A DNA stretch of 64,000 nucleotides, from assembly GCA_947579665.1 (NCBI GenBank), contig OX388341.1, positions 1,116,001 through 1,180,000 on the forward strand, written 5' to 3'. Below the pieces are notes generated by a model. It had not been told where the DNA came from and searched no databases. It saw nothing but the letters and a program-made list of their open reading frames with translations. Source of the stretch: Sympetrum striolatum (Eukaryota; Arthropoda; Insecta; Odonata; Libellulidae). This document shows, piece after piece, positions 37,684 through 49,148 of the stretch; positions within the stretch are counted from its first letter, which is position 1; each line of letters opens with the position of its first letter. The translations under genes were made by a program, and so were the position numbers.

Positions 37684-38831
37684 TATATAATAGATATGAT
37701 ATATGAATGAATCCGGAGAAGCATCTATATATAATAGATATATATATAGAGAGAGAGGATACAAACTCACAGGCTTAAACCACCAGCGTTATTGACTTGA
37801 AATTTTTACCATATATTGGCCATAACGTGTAACCTCCAGAAAAATTGTGATTTTGAACCTCAGTGTCATGGGTTCGATTCCAGAGGGCCCCAAAGTCCCG
37901 ATTTTTCCCGTTTAAATGCATTGCTCTGATTTTCGGTAATTTTTAAAAAATACTTCCCGGATAGGTAGAGAATCGAAACTCAAGCAGCCTATATATATGG
38001 TCATGATCTATCGATAACATAAATGAGTTTTACGGAAAATATCCTGGGTTCGATGCTAGGTCGGGGCAAAAATCGGCCGTTTAAAATGCATTGTGGCGAT
38101 TTTTAAGATTTTTTTTGACCCTTTCCCGATGGCATGGAAACTTGAAATTTGGCATGGGGTTAGAAATCGTAAATATATTACATAATAAAATTTTTTGTAT
38201 TCGCTGATGGTCCTTGGTTCGATCCCAGAGGGCTATTTGCACTCCACAATGCATTTCTTATGGGGATAACGGAAACAAATTTTAGGTACTTCCCGGCATG
38301 CTATCAACTTAAAACTTAGCATGATAGAAGAACCAGTCTTAACAAATCAAACTATGCATTCATAGCTATCAATGTGGCCTGGGTTCGACACCAGGTGTCT
38401 CTGCAATCAGAAGTTGATCCGATTTTTAGGAATTATTTTGAAACCTTTCCTAATAATATAGAAACTTGAAATTTGGCATATAGATTGAGATCAATAATAA
38501 CTTTCAGAAACATTTTTTAAATTTCCAAGATCGTCCTTGGTTCGAGTCCCGAGAGCCATTTATATTCGTGAACATTAGAGCGTCTTTTGAGGCAGTTGTA
38601 GCCAATATTTCTGCTTGAATTTTCACACATAGTTAGAGATGGTGATCTTCTATTGTGTTTCATAGTAGGTTTTCCAGTAAGTCCCGGGTTCGATTCCAGA
38701 AGATGAAATTTCAGCGAATTTTAAGAAAAAATTAAATCCTTTTTTTTTCTTATGAGGACCGTCCCGAGGTGATGCCGATATGAAGTTAGTATTGCCGATC
38801 TGCTTGCAGTATGCAAGCTACATTTTACTCG
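37684..38831 (-). repeat. Array unit 9 (inverted)
   Basis: 1148 bp. The linker cassette reads GAATGAATCCGGAGAAGCAT on the plus strand, i.e. forward relative to the unit, opposite to unit 8. Confidence 0.88.
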
Positions 38832-39943
38832 TATATAATAGATACCTATATAGATAGATAGATAGATAGGATACAAATTCACAGCCTAAACTACAAGCGT
38901 CATTGATCTGAAAAATTTATGACATATTGGCCATAACGTGAAACTCCCAGGAAAAAAGCAACTTTGATCCTCAGTGTCATGGGTTCGATTCCAGAGGGCC
39001 TCAAAGTCCCGATTTTTCCCGTTTAAATGCATTGCTTTGATTTTCGGGAATTTTTAAAAAATACTTCCCGTATAGGTAGAGAATCGAAACTCAAGGAGCC
39101 TTTATATATGGTCATGATCTATCGAAAACATAAATGAGTTTTACGAAAAATATCCATGGTTCGATGCTAGGTCGGGGCAAATATCGGCCGTTTAAAATGC
39201 ATTGTGGCGATTTTTAAGATTTTTTTGGACCCGTTCCCGATGGCATGGAAACTTGAAATTCGGCATGGGGTTGGATATCATAGATTTATTTCATAATCAA
39301 TTTTTTTATATTCGCTGTCGGTCCTTGGTTCGATCCCAGAGAGCCATATACATTCGTCAATGCATTTCTTATTGAGATAACAGAAAATGGTTTTAGGTAC
39401 TTCCCGGCATGATATCGACTTCAAACTTTGTATGAAATAAGATAAAGTCCTAATAAGTCATACTGTGCAATCACAGCTACCAATATTTCCTGCGTTCGAC
39501 ACCAGGCGTCTCTACAATCAGTAAATTAGCAGATTTTTAAGAATTAATTAAAACCCCTTCCCAATAATGTTAAAACCTGAAATTAGGTATATAGATAGAG
39601 AACATAGATAGATTTCAAAAACATGTTTTAAATTTCCTAGATCGTCCTTGGTTCGAATCCAGAGAGCCATTTACATTATTAAAAAGTAGAACGTAGTTTG
39701 AGGCAGTTGTAGCCAATATTTTTGGTTGAATTTTCACACATAGTTAGAGATGGTGACATTCTATTGTGTCGCATAGTAAGTTCACCAGTAAGACACGGGT
39801 TCGATGCCAGACGATGAAATTGCAGCAAATTTTAAGAATATTTTCAATTCTTTTTTTTTTCTTTTGAGGACCGTCCCGATATGATGCCGATATAAAATAA
39901 GTGTTGTCGATCTGCTTGCAGTATGCAAGCTACATTTTACTCG
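38832..39943 (-). repeat. Array unit 10 (inverted, no linker cassette)
   Basis: 1112 bp. The linker has only TATA and GATA simple repeat; the CTTCTCCGGATTC cassette is absent. The body of the unit is complete with six motifs. Confidence 0.88.
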
Positions 39944-41206
39944 TATATATGAATGAATCCGGAGAAGCATCTATATATAATAGATAGATAGATATATGGA
40001 TACATGAATGAATCCGGAGAAGCATCTATATATAATAGATGAATGAATCCGGAGAAGCATCTATATCTATTATATATAGATGCTTCTCCGGATTCACTCA
40101 TGATATACCCAGATACCCAGATACCCAGATACCCAGATAGGATACTAATTCACAGGCTAAACTACTGGCGTCATTGACTCGAAATTTTTACCACGTATTG
40201 GCCATAACGTGAAACCCCCAGGAAAAAAGCGACTTTGATCCTCGGTATCATGGGTTCGATTCCAGAAGGCCCCAAAGTTGCGATTTTCCCCATAAGATTA
40301 CATGGCGGGTATTTTCGAAAATTTATTTGAGGCACTTCCCGGAAAAGGAGAGAGTTGAAACTCAAGGGATCGCTAGATGCCCCCCATATCAAAAGAAAAC
40401 CGTAAAGATATCTACGAATATTATCCTAGGTTCGATGCTAGGACGGGGCAAAAGTCGGCCGTTTAAAATGCATTGCGGCGATTTTTAAGTTTTTTTTTGA
40501 ACCCTTTTCCGATGGCATAGAAACTTGAAATTCGGCATGGCGTTAGATATCATAATTATATTTCATTATCAAATTTTACATATTCCCTTATGGTCCTTGG
40601 TTCGATCCCAGAGGGCCATTTACATTCCTCAATGCATTTCTTATGGAGATTACGGAAACACATTTTAGGTGCTTCCCGATATTATATCTACTTGAATCTT
40701 TGCATAAGATAAGATCAAGTCATTACTAATTAAACTGTGAATTCACAGCTACCAATGTTTCCTGGTTTTACCACCAGGCGTCTCTACAATCAGTAAATGA
40801 TCCGATTTTTAAGAATTTTTTGGAACCATTTCCCAATTATATAGAAACTTGAAATTCGGCATATAGATAGAGATCATAAATAACTTTCAGAAACATTTTT
40901 TAGATTTCCATGATCGTCCTTAGTTCGAATCCAGAGAGCCATTTAAATTCGTGAAAATTAGAACGTCTTTTGAGGCAGTTGTAGCCCATATTTCTGCTTG
41001 AATTTTCACACATCGTTAGAGATGGTGATGTTCTATTGTGCTGCATAGTAAGTTCACAGTAAAGACCCGGGTTCGATGCCAGACGATGGAATTTAGGCAA
41101 ATTTTAAGAAAAACTTTTTTTTTCTTTTGATGGCCGTCCGGATATGATGCCGACATGAAAATAGTGTTGCCGATCTGCTTGCAGTATGCAAGCAACATTT
41201 TACTCG
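39944..41206 (-). repeat. Array unit 11 (inverted, four linker cassettes)
   Basis: 1263 bp, the longest unit, because its linker (39944-40140) holds four copies of the cassette, three in one orientation and the last inverted, followed by an ATACCCAG repeat. The first ~150 bp after the last cassette is repeated almost exactly at the start of unit 12 (40078 and 41219 onward), so a recent conversion or duplication occurred. Confidence 0.88.
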
Positions 41207-42287
41207 TAATAGATATATAGATGCTTCTCCGGATTCACTCATGATATACCCAGATACCCAGATACCCAGATACCCAGATAGGATACTAATTCACAGGCTA
41301 AACTACTGGCGTCATTGACTCGAAATTTTTACCACGTATTGGCCATAACGTGAAACCCCCAGGAAAAAAGCGACTTTGATCCTCAGTGTCATGGGTTCGA
41401 TTCCAGAGGGCCCCAAAGTCCCGATTTTTCCCGTTTAAATGCATTACCGTGATTTTCGGGAATAAAAAAAAAATACTTTCCGGATAGGTAGAGAAATAAA
41501 ACTCAAGAAGCCTATATATATGGTAATGATCTATCGAAATCATAAATGAGTTTTACGGAAAATATCCTAAGTTCGATGCTAGGTCGAGGCAAAAATCGGC
41601 CGTTTAAAAAGCATTGTGGCGATTTTTATGATTTTTTTTGGACCCTTTCCCGATGGCATGGATACTTGAAATTCGGCATGAGGTTGGAGATCATAAATTT
41701 ATTTCATAATCAAATTTTTTGTATTCGCTGATGGTCCTTGGTTCAATCCCAGAGAGCCATTTACATTCCTCAATGCATTTCTTATGGAGATAACGGAGAC
41801 AAATTTTAGGTACTTCCCGGCATGATATCGATTTCAAACTTTGCACAAAATAAGATCAAGTCCTTTAAAATCATATTGTGCATTCACAGCGTAAATATAT
41901 TTCCTGGGTTCGACACCAGGCGTCTCTTATATCAGTAGTTGATCCGATTTTTAATAATTATTTTGAGCCCTATCCCAATAATATAGAAACTTGAAATTCG
42001 GCAAATAGATAGAGATCATAAATAACTTTCATGAACATGTTTTAGATTTCCAAGATCGTCCTTGGTTCGAATCCAGAGCGCCATTTACATTCCTGAAAAG
42101 TAGAACGTCGTTTGAGGCAGTTGTAGCCAATATTTCTGCTTGAATTTTCACACATAGTTAGAGATGGTGATTTTCTAATGTGCTACATAGTAAGCTTACC
42201 AGGAAGACCCGGGTTCGATGCCAGTCAATTAAATTGCAGCGAATTTTAAGAATATTTTCAATACCTTTTTTTTCTTTTGAGGGCCTC
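41207..42287 (-). repeat. Array unit 12 (inverted, truncated)
   Basis: About 1081 bp. It stops just after the CTTTTGAGGGCC segment, roughly 75 bp before where the hairpin block should come. The break joins directly to interior sequence of a minus-strand Helitron. Confidence 0.85.
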
Positions 42288-43386
42288 GTTTAAAGTTACA
42301 TCTTCATACAGGTACAAGGGGACAAATTAATCAAGCATTAAACGTAAATGACAGAAATAAATTACATTTCACTGAGATAACCAACGATGAATATTCTATA
42401 CGGATAGTAAATGTAGTATGGAGTTGACTCGTATCTCAATCTTAAAATGTGTAACATAAACACGAACCACAAAAGTAATCGCAATATCAAAATAGAAACA
42501 AAAATTAAACACCAAAGTGGAAACACTTAAAAACAACGAATAAATCAATTTTTGAATCCTGCATTTAACAAAATAAAATTGCTTTACCTTTTTGATCTAT
42601 CATACGATGCTGGAGGTTTGCTACAACTTAACAACTCGCCGTTCAACTCTTCAAGGATTACAAACTACGAATCTGGGAATTCTTTTCGTTTTTCGCAAAC
42701 TCCATTTCCGTAAATTGCTAAATATACATCAAAGCAAATAGATTAGATTTAATACTTAATTCAGAAGAATATATTCTGAACATCATCAACTTACCAGGAT
42801 ATTTATACGCAACCAGTTGAATCGATCGATAGAAATACATTTTCTGTAAACCACTGTTATAAAGCTCATTTCATTTCACCAAAAAGACAGTAAACAATTA
42901 AGTTGATGTCAATAAAACTTGGTTACTACATACTCGTCAACAAAATTCGAATTAAAAAAAAATATATCGTCAAGGGAATGGGTTTGTTTACACATGGTAA
43001 TTTAGTCAAACTTTTCGTACATTTTATCGAAATTCTCGCAATTTCGAATCGAAAACGATATTTCTCGACCAAAATAAAAATCTTCATTCTATTTCTCTTC
43101 TTTTGATATTAGTTTCGACTTTCTACGACTATTCTTTCTAATTTAGTTTTGCAAAAGAAATGAACCATGCATCGAAAAAAATGAACTTTACATGTATTTC
43201 GTATGAAAAAACTGTTTTACTCGTCTGGGCTCGAACCGTGGACTTTAGGCAAATTTAAAGTACCACTTGATCATTCCCGGGAAGACATTTAATGATGTTA
43301 AAAGTTATAACATCGTGCAACGTCTAGTTTTCGAGATTATCTGGAACATATATACATACAAACAAACATACAGGCATTTTTATATA
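42288..43386 (-). mobile_element. Helitron copy 5, truncated (minus strand)
   Basis: Read on the minus strand, the 5' end is at about 43386 (TATAAAAATGCCTGTATGTTTG-type start), and the sequence follows Helitron copy 1 for about 1.1 kb. It breaks off at a position equal to about 9290 in copy 1, within CTTTAAACG. The 3' hairpin and CTAG end are missing. The break coincides with the end of the array, so a deletion or recombination fused the two. Confidence 0.8.
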
Positions 43387-43390
43387 TATA

Positions 43391-45285
43391 CTAGCAGAAG
43401 TGCCCGTTGATTCTCAACGGGGATGTAAAATTTCGTAAATACCAGTGTTACGACCTTGATCCTAACACATAGTGCGTAATTATTGATAGATAGCCAATAC
43501 CAAACTTTCTAATCCAATATACCAAGAATTGTAAGTTACGATGAAGTCTACAAAGCCGCACCAACTCAATATTCAATCTCATATACTCCGAATGAAAAAA
43601 TATCTCCAACAGAGATAATATAAAAATATATTCTAAGATCACATTAAGATAATAAATACCACCTTTAAAGAGAAATGTTCATACAGGTACAGGGAGGCAA
43701 AGTGATAAAATATTTCACATAAATTAGGTACTGAGATAAATTACATATCACTCTTATAACCACCGATGAAATTTTCTTGGGAAAAGTAAGTGTATTATGG
43801 AGCTGACTTGCTTCTCAATCTTAATACGTGCAACAAACACGGAAGACAAATATCACAAAAGTTATCGCAATAGCAAAATAGGAACAAAAATTAAACACCA
43901 ATAACAGAAGGATAGTAAATGAATATGGTGTGGAAACACTTAAAAGCAACGAATAAATCAATTTTTACATTCTGCATGTAACAAAATAAAATGTCTTCAC
44001 CTTTTTGGTCTATCATACGATGTTGGATGTTTGCTACAACTTTACAGCTCGGCGTCTAACTCTTCAAAGATTACAAACACCGAATCGGGGAAATCTTTAC
44101 GTTCTTCGCTAACTCCATTTACGCTAATCGCTAAATATACATCATTGCAAATAGATTAGATTTAATACTTAATTCAGAAGAACGAATTCAATAAATCCGC
44201 AACTTACCAGGATATTAGTACGCAGCCCGTTGAATTGATAGAAAAAAATTATTGTCGGTATTCTACAACTATAAAACTCATTTATTTTACGGAAAAGACG
44301 GTAACCAATTACGTTGATATAAATAAAACTTGTTTGCTACAGACTATTAAAAAAAATTAGAATAAAAAAATATTTAGTATATTTGTCCGAGAGGATGTTC
44401 ACAGGCAGGTACGGATCTAGAAAAAAATTTTGGGGGGGGGGTCCGATCGAAAAATTTAAAAATAGAAGATATTTCGGCTTTCACAAAACTTGACGTTAGA
44501 ATTTTGTTAGACAAACTCGAATTTTTTCGCTAGTGATTGCTTATTAAATTGTGTTTTATTTGCGTTATTCGAGTTTCATTTTCGAAAAATAGGCAGAAGT
44601 GATATTTCGGGGGGGGTCTGGACCCCCAGGACCACCCCCCTGGATCCGTCCCTGTTCACAGGATATTGTTTTTAATGGCAAATGTTTAAATATCATATAT
44701 AATAATGTTAAAATATCATCGATAATAATGTATATATCTCATCATCGTATAGTCTATATCTTATTTACAGCATTAATCTTATCTGGGCATTCATTTTCCA
44801 CGTCTTCTGATGGAATTACGTTTGAGCTCGGAATCAACAATGGGATCGGTCGTCAGGGGAATGAGTTGTTTATAGCCTCGAATTTTCACAAAACTTTCGT
44901 ATATTTTATCAAAATTCTCGCATTTTCGAGTCGCAAACGATATTTCACGACCAAAATAAAAATCTTTATTCTATTTCCCTTCTTTTGATGCTAGTTTCGA
45001 CTTCCTACGACTATTATTTCTAATTAAGTTTTGCAAAAGAAATGAACCATGCAACGAAAAAAATGAACTTTACGTGTATTTCTTATGCAAATTGTTTTAC
45101 TCGTCTGTGTTCGAACTGTTCGGACTTTAGGCAAAATTCAAGTACCACTTGATCATCCCCGGGAAGACATTTAATGATGTTAAAAGTTTGAACATTGTGC
45201 GACGTCTAGTTTTTGAGATTATCTGGAATATACATATATACATACATACACACATACAAGCATTTTTATATATATGTAAGATATA
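43391..45285 (-). mobile_element. Non-autonomous Helitron, copy 4 (minus strand)
   Basis: On the plus strand the element begins CTAGCAGAAGTGCCCGTTGA at 43391, the inverse of the Helitron 3' end with its hairpin. The 5' end lies near 45285 in a TATA/CTTAT repeat like the one left of copy 1. It keeps about 1.2 kb of the 5' region and about 0.25 kb of the 3' region; the middle is deleted. A 249-bp hAT MITE is inserted in it. Copies 4 and 5 are head-to-tail on the minus strand, as copies 1-3 are on the plus strand. Confidence 0.82.
44406..44654. mobile_element. hAT MITE with perfect 8-bp target duplication
   Basis: The left end is CAGGTACGGATCTAG and the right end CTGGATCCGTCCCTG, inverse CAGGGACGGATCCAG, so 13 of 15 terminal bases match. 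The element is flanked by TTCACAGG at 44398-44405 and 44655-44662, an exact 8-bp duplication as made by hAT transposases. The subterminal parts contain G runs on the left (near 44432-44442) and matching C and G runs on the right (near 44609-44640). No coding frame. It is nested in Helitron copy 4 and so is younger. Confidence 0.92.
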
Positions 45286-47619
45286 TAAGATAAGATAAGT
45301 ATCCCAGTAAATCATCAAATGGCTTCTGTGTGTGGAGTTTGATAACGGCAACGTCTAATTTATTCAAATGATATCTCCATTTCTGCTCCTCCCTTGATTT
45401 ATTCGTTCTGTAGAGGTGCTTCCAGAGTAGAATGATAAATATATATCAAAGGTCACCTCTCGCATCTCCATTTTGAATTATTCTCGCCCTCTTCATTTCC
45501 GACAAAAATTCGTGCAAGCAACTCGATGGATTTCCGCCGGCCACGACAGAATCATTCTGCTAATAACTGTCGGCCATTTTCTTCCCCTCTGCTACAATTG
45601 CACGTATAAATCTCGTTAAATCCGGTGATTTTTTTATGCTTACCGTTTATTCGTTTATTTATGTTTCCATAACGATAGAAATCTTTGACAGTTCGTTCCG
45701 TCATGACAGTCATTACTCGATGGAATTGTTTTCATTTCAAATAGAAGTCGTCCTTGCCTGAGAAACCCACGAAATATTCCTTTTATTTCATCGCACAATT
45801 CATTGACTTAAAAAATTCGACTTATTTTGAACATTTGAAAATGAGAGACTTCGTCAAAAGATGCAAAGCACGCGATGTAAAACTATTTCATCTTCCCAGC
45901 GTATTAAGTACGTATTGATGAACTCTCTACTGCTTGTATTCAGCGTTAAGGCCGGTTTAAAGCTCGCCAAAACATATTTCTTCCTGAAATGAATGCGATG
46001 GGACCACTTAAGAGAGTAATTTCATTCAATAAGGAACGACCAAGATAAATAACATTATTCGGCATCATTCGTTTCTAAAAAATGTCACATAGTCACTGCC
46101 ATGAACAAATCTTCGTAGAACGCCATCTGAGAACTAATAACAAACAGTACTTTGTATATTCCATTAGTTTTACTTTCTGTTTATTCTACGACTGGTTATC
46201 ACGATCCGGTGTCGAAATTGGTGTCAGTAAATAAAAAAGTGTGAAAATACGAAGTACTGTTTCTCGTTATTTATTTTTAAAATTAAAGAAACGTCCATCA
46301 ACGTGCGGTAGCAGAATCTGTCTTGGATAGCTTTTCGTAATTACTTCGCCCTCTTTTATCCCTGCCTTCTCTCGTTTTTCTCTCTCCATTTATCTTTTTT
46401 CATTTCATATTTTCATTTGTGCTTTGCCAATTTTCCTGCGTGGTTTGGCTGCCCCATACACATTTTGTCCAAATGTACTCCAAAAATTCCCTCTGAAAAA
46501 TTCCCTCCATTTCTAACCTTTCGAAAGACTTTAATTTCCACGCACTCTGTCCTTTCTCATCACGCCATTCGTCCGTTTGTGCCTTTCGATGGCGGAAGAT
46601 GGTGACACCAGACGCAGTTTAAATCAAGCATTATTATTTTGACACTCCGTCCTCGTGATTTCGTTCCCACGTGAAATACTATTAATCATAAATTAACCTA
46701 TCTTTTAATATTCCAGAGATATAAAGGTTTAGTCCAATATTTAATTTTACTGGATGATTTACTTTATAACAATTATTTTGGCGGGAATGAAAATTCAGAT
46801 GATATTTCAACAATTAACAACAACTTAATATCTGACCTCATTTGTCTCCGAAATTTTAGTGACTTTAACTAAGAGGACCAACGTACTTTGGATTGATTTG
46901 ATGGAAAGCCATTCTAATAAGAGTGTGGAATGTGTTAATTACAGTTTTCCATCTGACCTCTACAGATTTCTCTATCGTGCCTAGCTTTTCCATATCGTCG
47001 CTGTTTTTGAAGAATGTTTTAGATCATTGAAAAGCATCGAATCCCACATCACCTGCATTGGATTGGATTGGATTCTTAATTATATGTATAAAGACACAAA
47101 TATATTTCTCACAAATAAATCGCTTACAATAGAAGTTCGAGTTTCAGAATATAAGCATCGAGGCATAAGAGCCGTTCGTCATTATCTTCGTATCAACAGA
47201 GTCTTTCTGTAAGAAATCATCTGTTTGGAATTCATCTGTCTAACATCCTTTATCATCCTCTGCTGTCTTTAAGGTATGATCTCTAAATGTGATTAAACAC
47301 ATTAGAGTTACTCATTAAATATCAATACTTGATCATAACATTAAAGCGTCATTAAAGAACAAAAGGGGAGAATTTTGCTTTAGGATAAGGTCTCCGAAAG
47401 GTCATTGTGGAGCGAAGGCGTTAATAAGTCTATAATTCGGAGATTTAAGTTTCGTCTCCCTTATTCATTAACCTCTCATTATACGTTAGCGGAGGTTTGT
47501 CTTCGTGAAGCACACAAAAATATATCACGAGCATTATCATATTTTTCAGAAGCTGAATCACGAGCATTTATCATTTTGAATCCTTCGAATTGATTATTTT
47601 TTATATAAACTTTAACTTT
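45286..47619. other. Unannotated stretch
   Basis: No supportable gene or repeat. The short frames at 46417-46605, 47027-47212 and 47405-47593 have no recognised domain. The first few tens of bases are AAGATA simple repeat flanking the Helitron. Confidence 0.5.
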
Positions 47620-47893
47620 TTTGTAACTATTCTATTTTCAAATGTTGTATTTATGTATTTACTTGCTTTATTCTTTGTATCATTGTACATGTAAACTTTA
47701 ATATTTATGATATTTATTTTAGGCTTTCAACTCAAGTAACTTTTAATATATATTCAATGCTAGTGATATAATGTGCCTGTAAGATTATGTATTTTATTGT
47801 ATCATATCTTTTTATTTCATTTGAAGTGATTTTAGAGATTGTACACTGATTGTAAACAAGGGTATATCCCGTTAAATAAATAATTAAATAGAT
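47620..47893 (+). repeat. Possible LINE 3' end with AAATAA tail
   Basis: AT-rich sequence with many TTTATT segments leads into GGGTATATCCCGTTAAATAA and ATAATTAAATAG. A GGGTAT..CCCGTTAAATAAATAA ending is a familiar form of 3' terminus in insect jockey/CR1-like LINEs. No reverse-transcriptase block is readable upstream, and I cannot define the left boundary, so the call is tentative. Confidence 0.35.
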
Positions 47894-48943
47894 TTGCAAT
47901 CACACTGATTCTGTGATATTCACTGCTAGACAAATATATTAAAACATAAGAAACGCTATTGGAACTCAAAAAAGAATAATTTTCATAAAAATTTCAATAT
48001 GGGATGTAGCTTCAAAGGATTTCATTGTTAAAGATAACAAATCAAAGATACTAAAATTATGAATATTCATTTTGGAGAATAAGTTTTTTATTGCAAGTCT
48101 TTATGAGTCGTCGTGAAGCATCTTTTCGAAGTTCAATTGTTCATGTCCTCCATTTGAGGGAAATCTCGATGAAAGCCAAACCATGGGAACGGAGTGTTTT
48201 CATTCAGTTCGCTCTTATTCCCTTTACAGCTCTTTCAGCGATTGCCTTCTTCGCTTTCAAATCCACCTGTTACTATCTCCATTTTGCACCGTCTCTTCCC
48301 TTTACTTCGCTTGAACGCCATCTTTTATGAAATTAACTGCAAACGTAATGTTTACTGCAGAAGGGTTCGATAGAATCCAATAACCTTGAATTCGTCTTCC
48401 ATCATGAATAGGAAAACACATTTCTATGCGCCACAAAGGTATTTATTTTATGACCATTATTTCGGCCCGTCGGTTATTTTAATATTGAAAGTTATTTTAT
48501 TATCGCTGGGGAAAACCTAATCTTTGGACAAACTATATAATAGATTTGTACATATTTATTCAAACAAATAAGATATTCTCAACATTAGGTTACTATCAGT
48601 TATGCTTGATACAAATAAAAATCAGATGATCTAAAGATGAAATAAAAAAGAAAAGTAACAGGGGAAGCCTTTACTATGTGGAACTCCATTCACAGGTAAA
48701 TTAGAATCACAATGTCAAATTCCACTTTATTGCGCCGTCCGGTCCGAGATTATGAACTAACTCTCTTCTCTTCGGTCGTCGTGATTAAGTGCCTCAGTCG
48801 AATTTTACAATGTGACTTTAATTTACCTAACCTAAGCATTTTATTCGAGCAAGATGGTCAGTCGTCATTTCTTCAAGATGCTCATTTAACCGACTTTTCT
48901 TTCCCTCTTTTCTACGACTTAGAAAATTTGTTAAAATACAACC
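47894..48943. other. Unannotated stretch
   Basis: No gene or repeat recognised. Frames at 48091-48330 and 48712-48954 are short and domainless; the second runs into the inverted repeat that follows. Confidence 0.45.
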
Positions 48944-49148
48944 GAAAGAAATGAAATAACCAAGTAGTATCCACAGGAAAATCGGAGACGACCGGTTTCG
49001 ACTCCCGCGAGTCTTCATCGTGTATGATGACGATGATCATGTGTGATGATGATACCTGATGATGACTCGCGAAATGATGACTCGTGAGAGTCGAAACCGG
49101 TCGTCTTAGATATTCCTGTGGATACTACTTGGTTATTTCATTTCTTTC
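48944..49148. mobile_element. Penelope-like inverted repeat with hammerhead-like arms
   Basis: Arms at about 48944-49017 and 49067-49148 are inverted copies with a few mismatches, starting GAAAGAAATGAAATAACC and ending GGTTATTTCATTTCTTTC. Reading outward on the plus strand the right arm gives GACTCGTGAGAGTC (a 5-bp stem), GAAAC, the self-complementary ACCGGT and C, the 3' half of a type I hammerhead with minimal stem III. CCTGATGATGACTCGCGAAA upstream offers a matching CTGATGA core. The central spacer is a GATGAT-rich simple repeat. The layout is like that at 22.2 kb, and the outer CTGTGGATACTACTTGG block resembles Penelope-like terminal sequence. I infer an inverted pair of element ends. Confidence 0.6.

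Larger units (their letters stand above)
28729..42287. repeat. Inverted higher-order array with phased B-box/T-arm motifs
   Basis: Twelve units of roughly 1.1 kb: seven in one orientation (28729-36548) and five inverted (36549-42287). Each unit starts CGAGTAAAATGTAGCTTGCA, whose last bases open a GCTTGCA-TAC-TGCAAGC hairpin. Six modules follow, each with a TCGAACC core (GGTTCGA on the other strand). In units 2, 3 and 4 the cores are spaced 146-148, 154-157, 165-166, 169-170 and 176 bp apart, so the spacing is fixed. Modules share blocks such as GCCGAATTTCAAGTTTC, AATGCATTTTAAACGG and CCCTCTGGAATCGAACCC, showing an older ~160-bp repeat inside the 1.1-kb unit. Frames such as LGPSGIEPMTLR recur only because the repeat does; they are not genes. 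Confidence 0.93.

Noticed and set aside
28729..42287. CRISPR array
   Set aside because: The repeats are long, complex and nested, with no short repeat/unique spacer pattern, and the DNA is eukaryotic.
28729..42287. True tRNA gene cluster
   Set aside because: Only the T-arm/B-box part is present. I could not find A boxes, anticodon arms or acceptor stems at the right distances.
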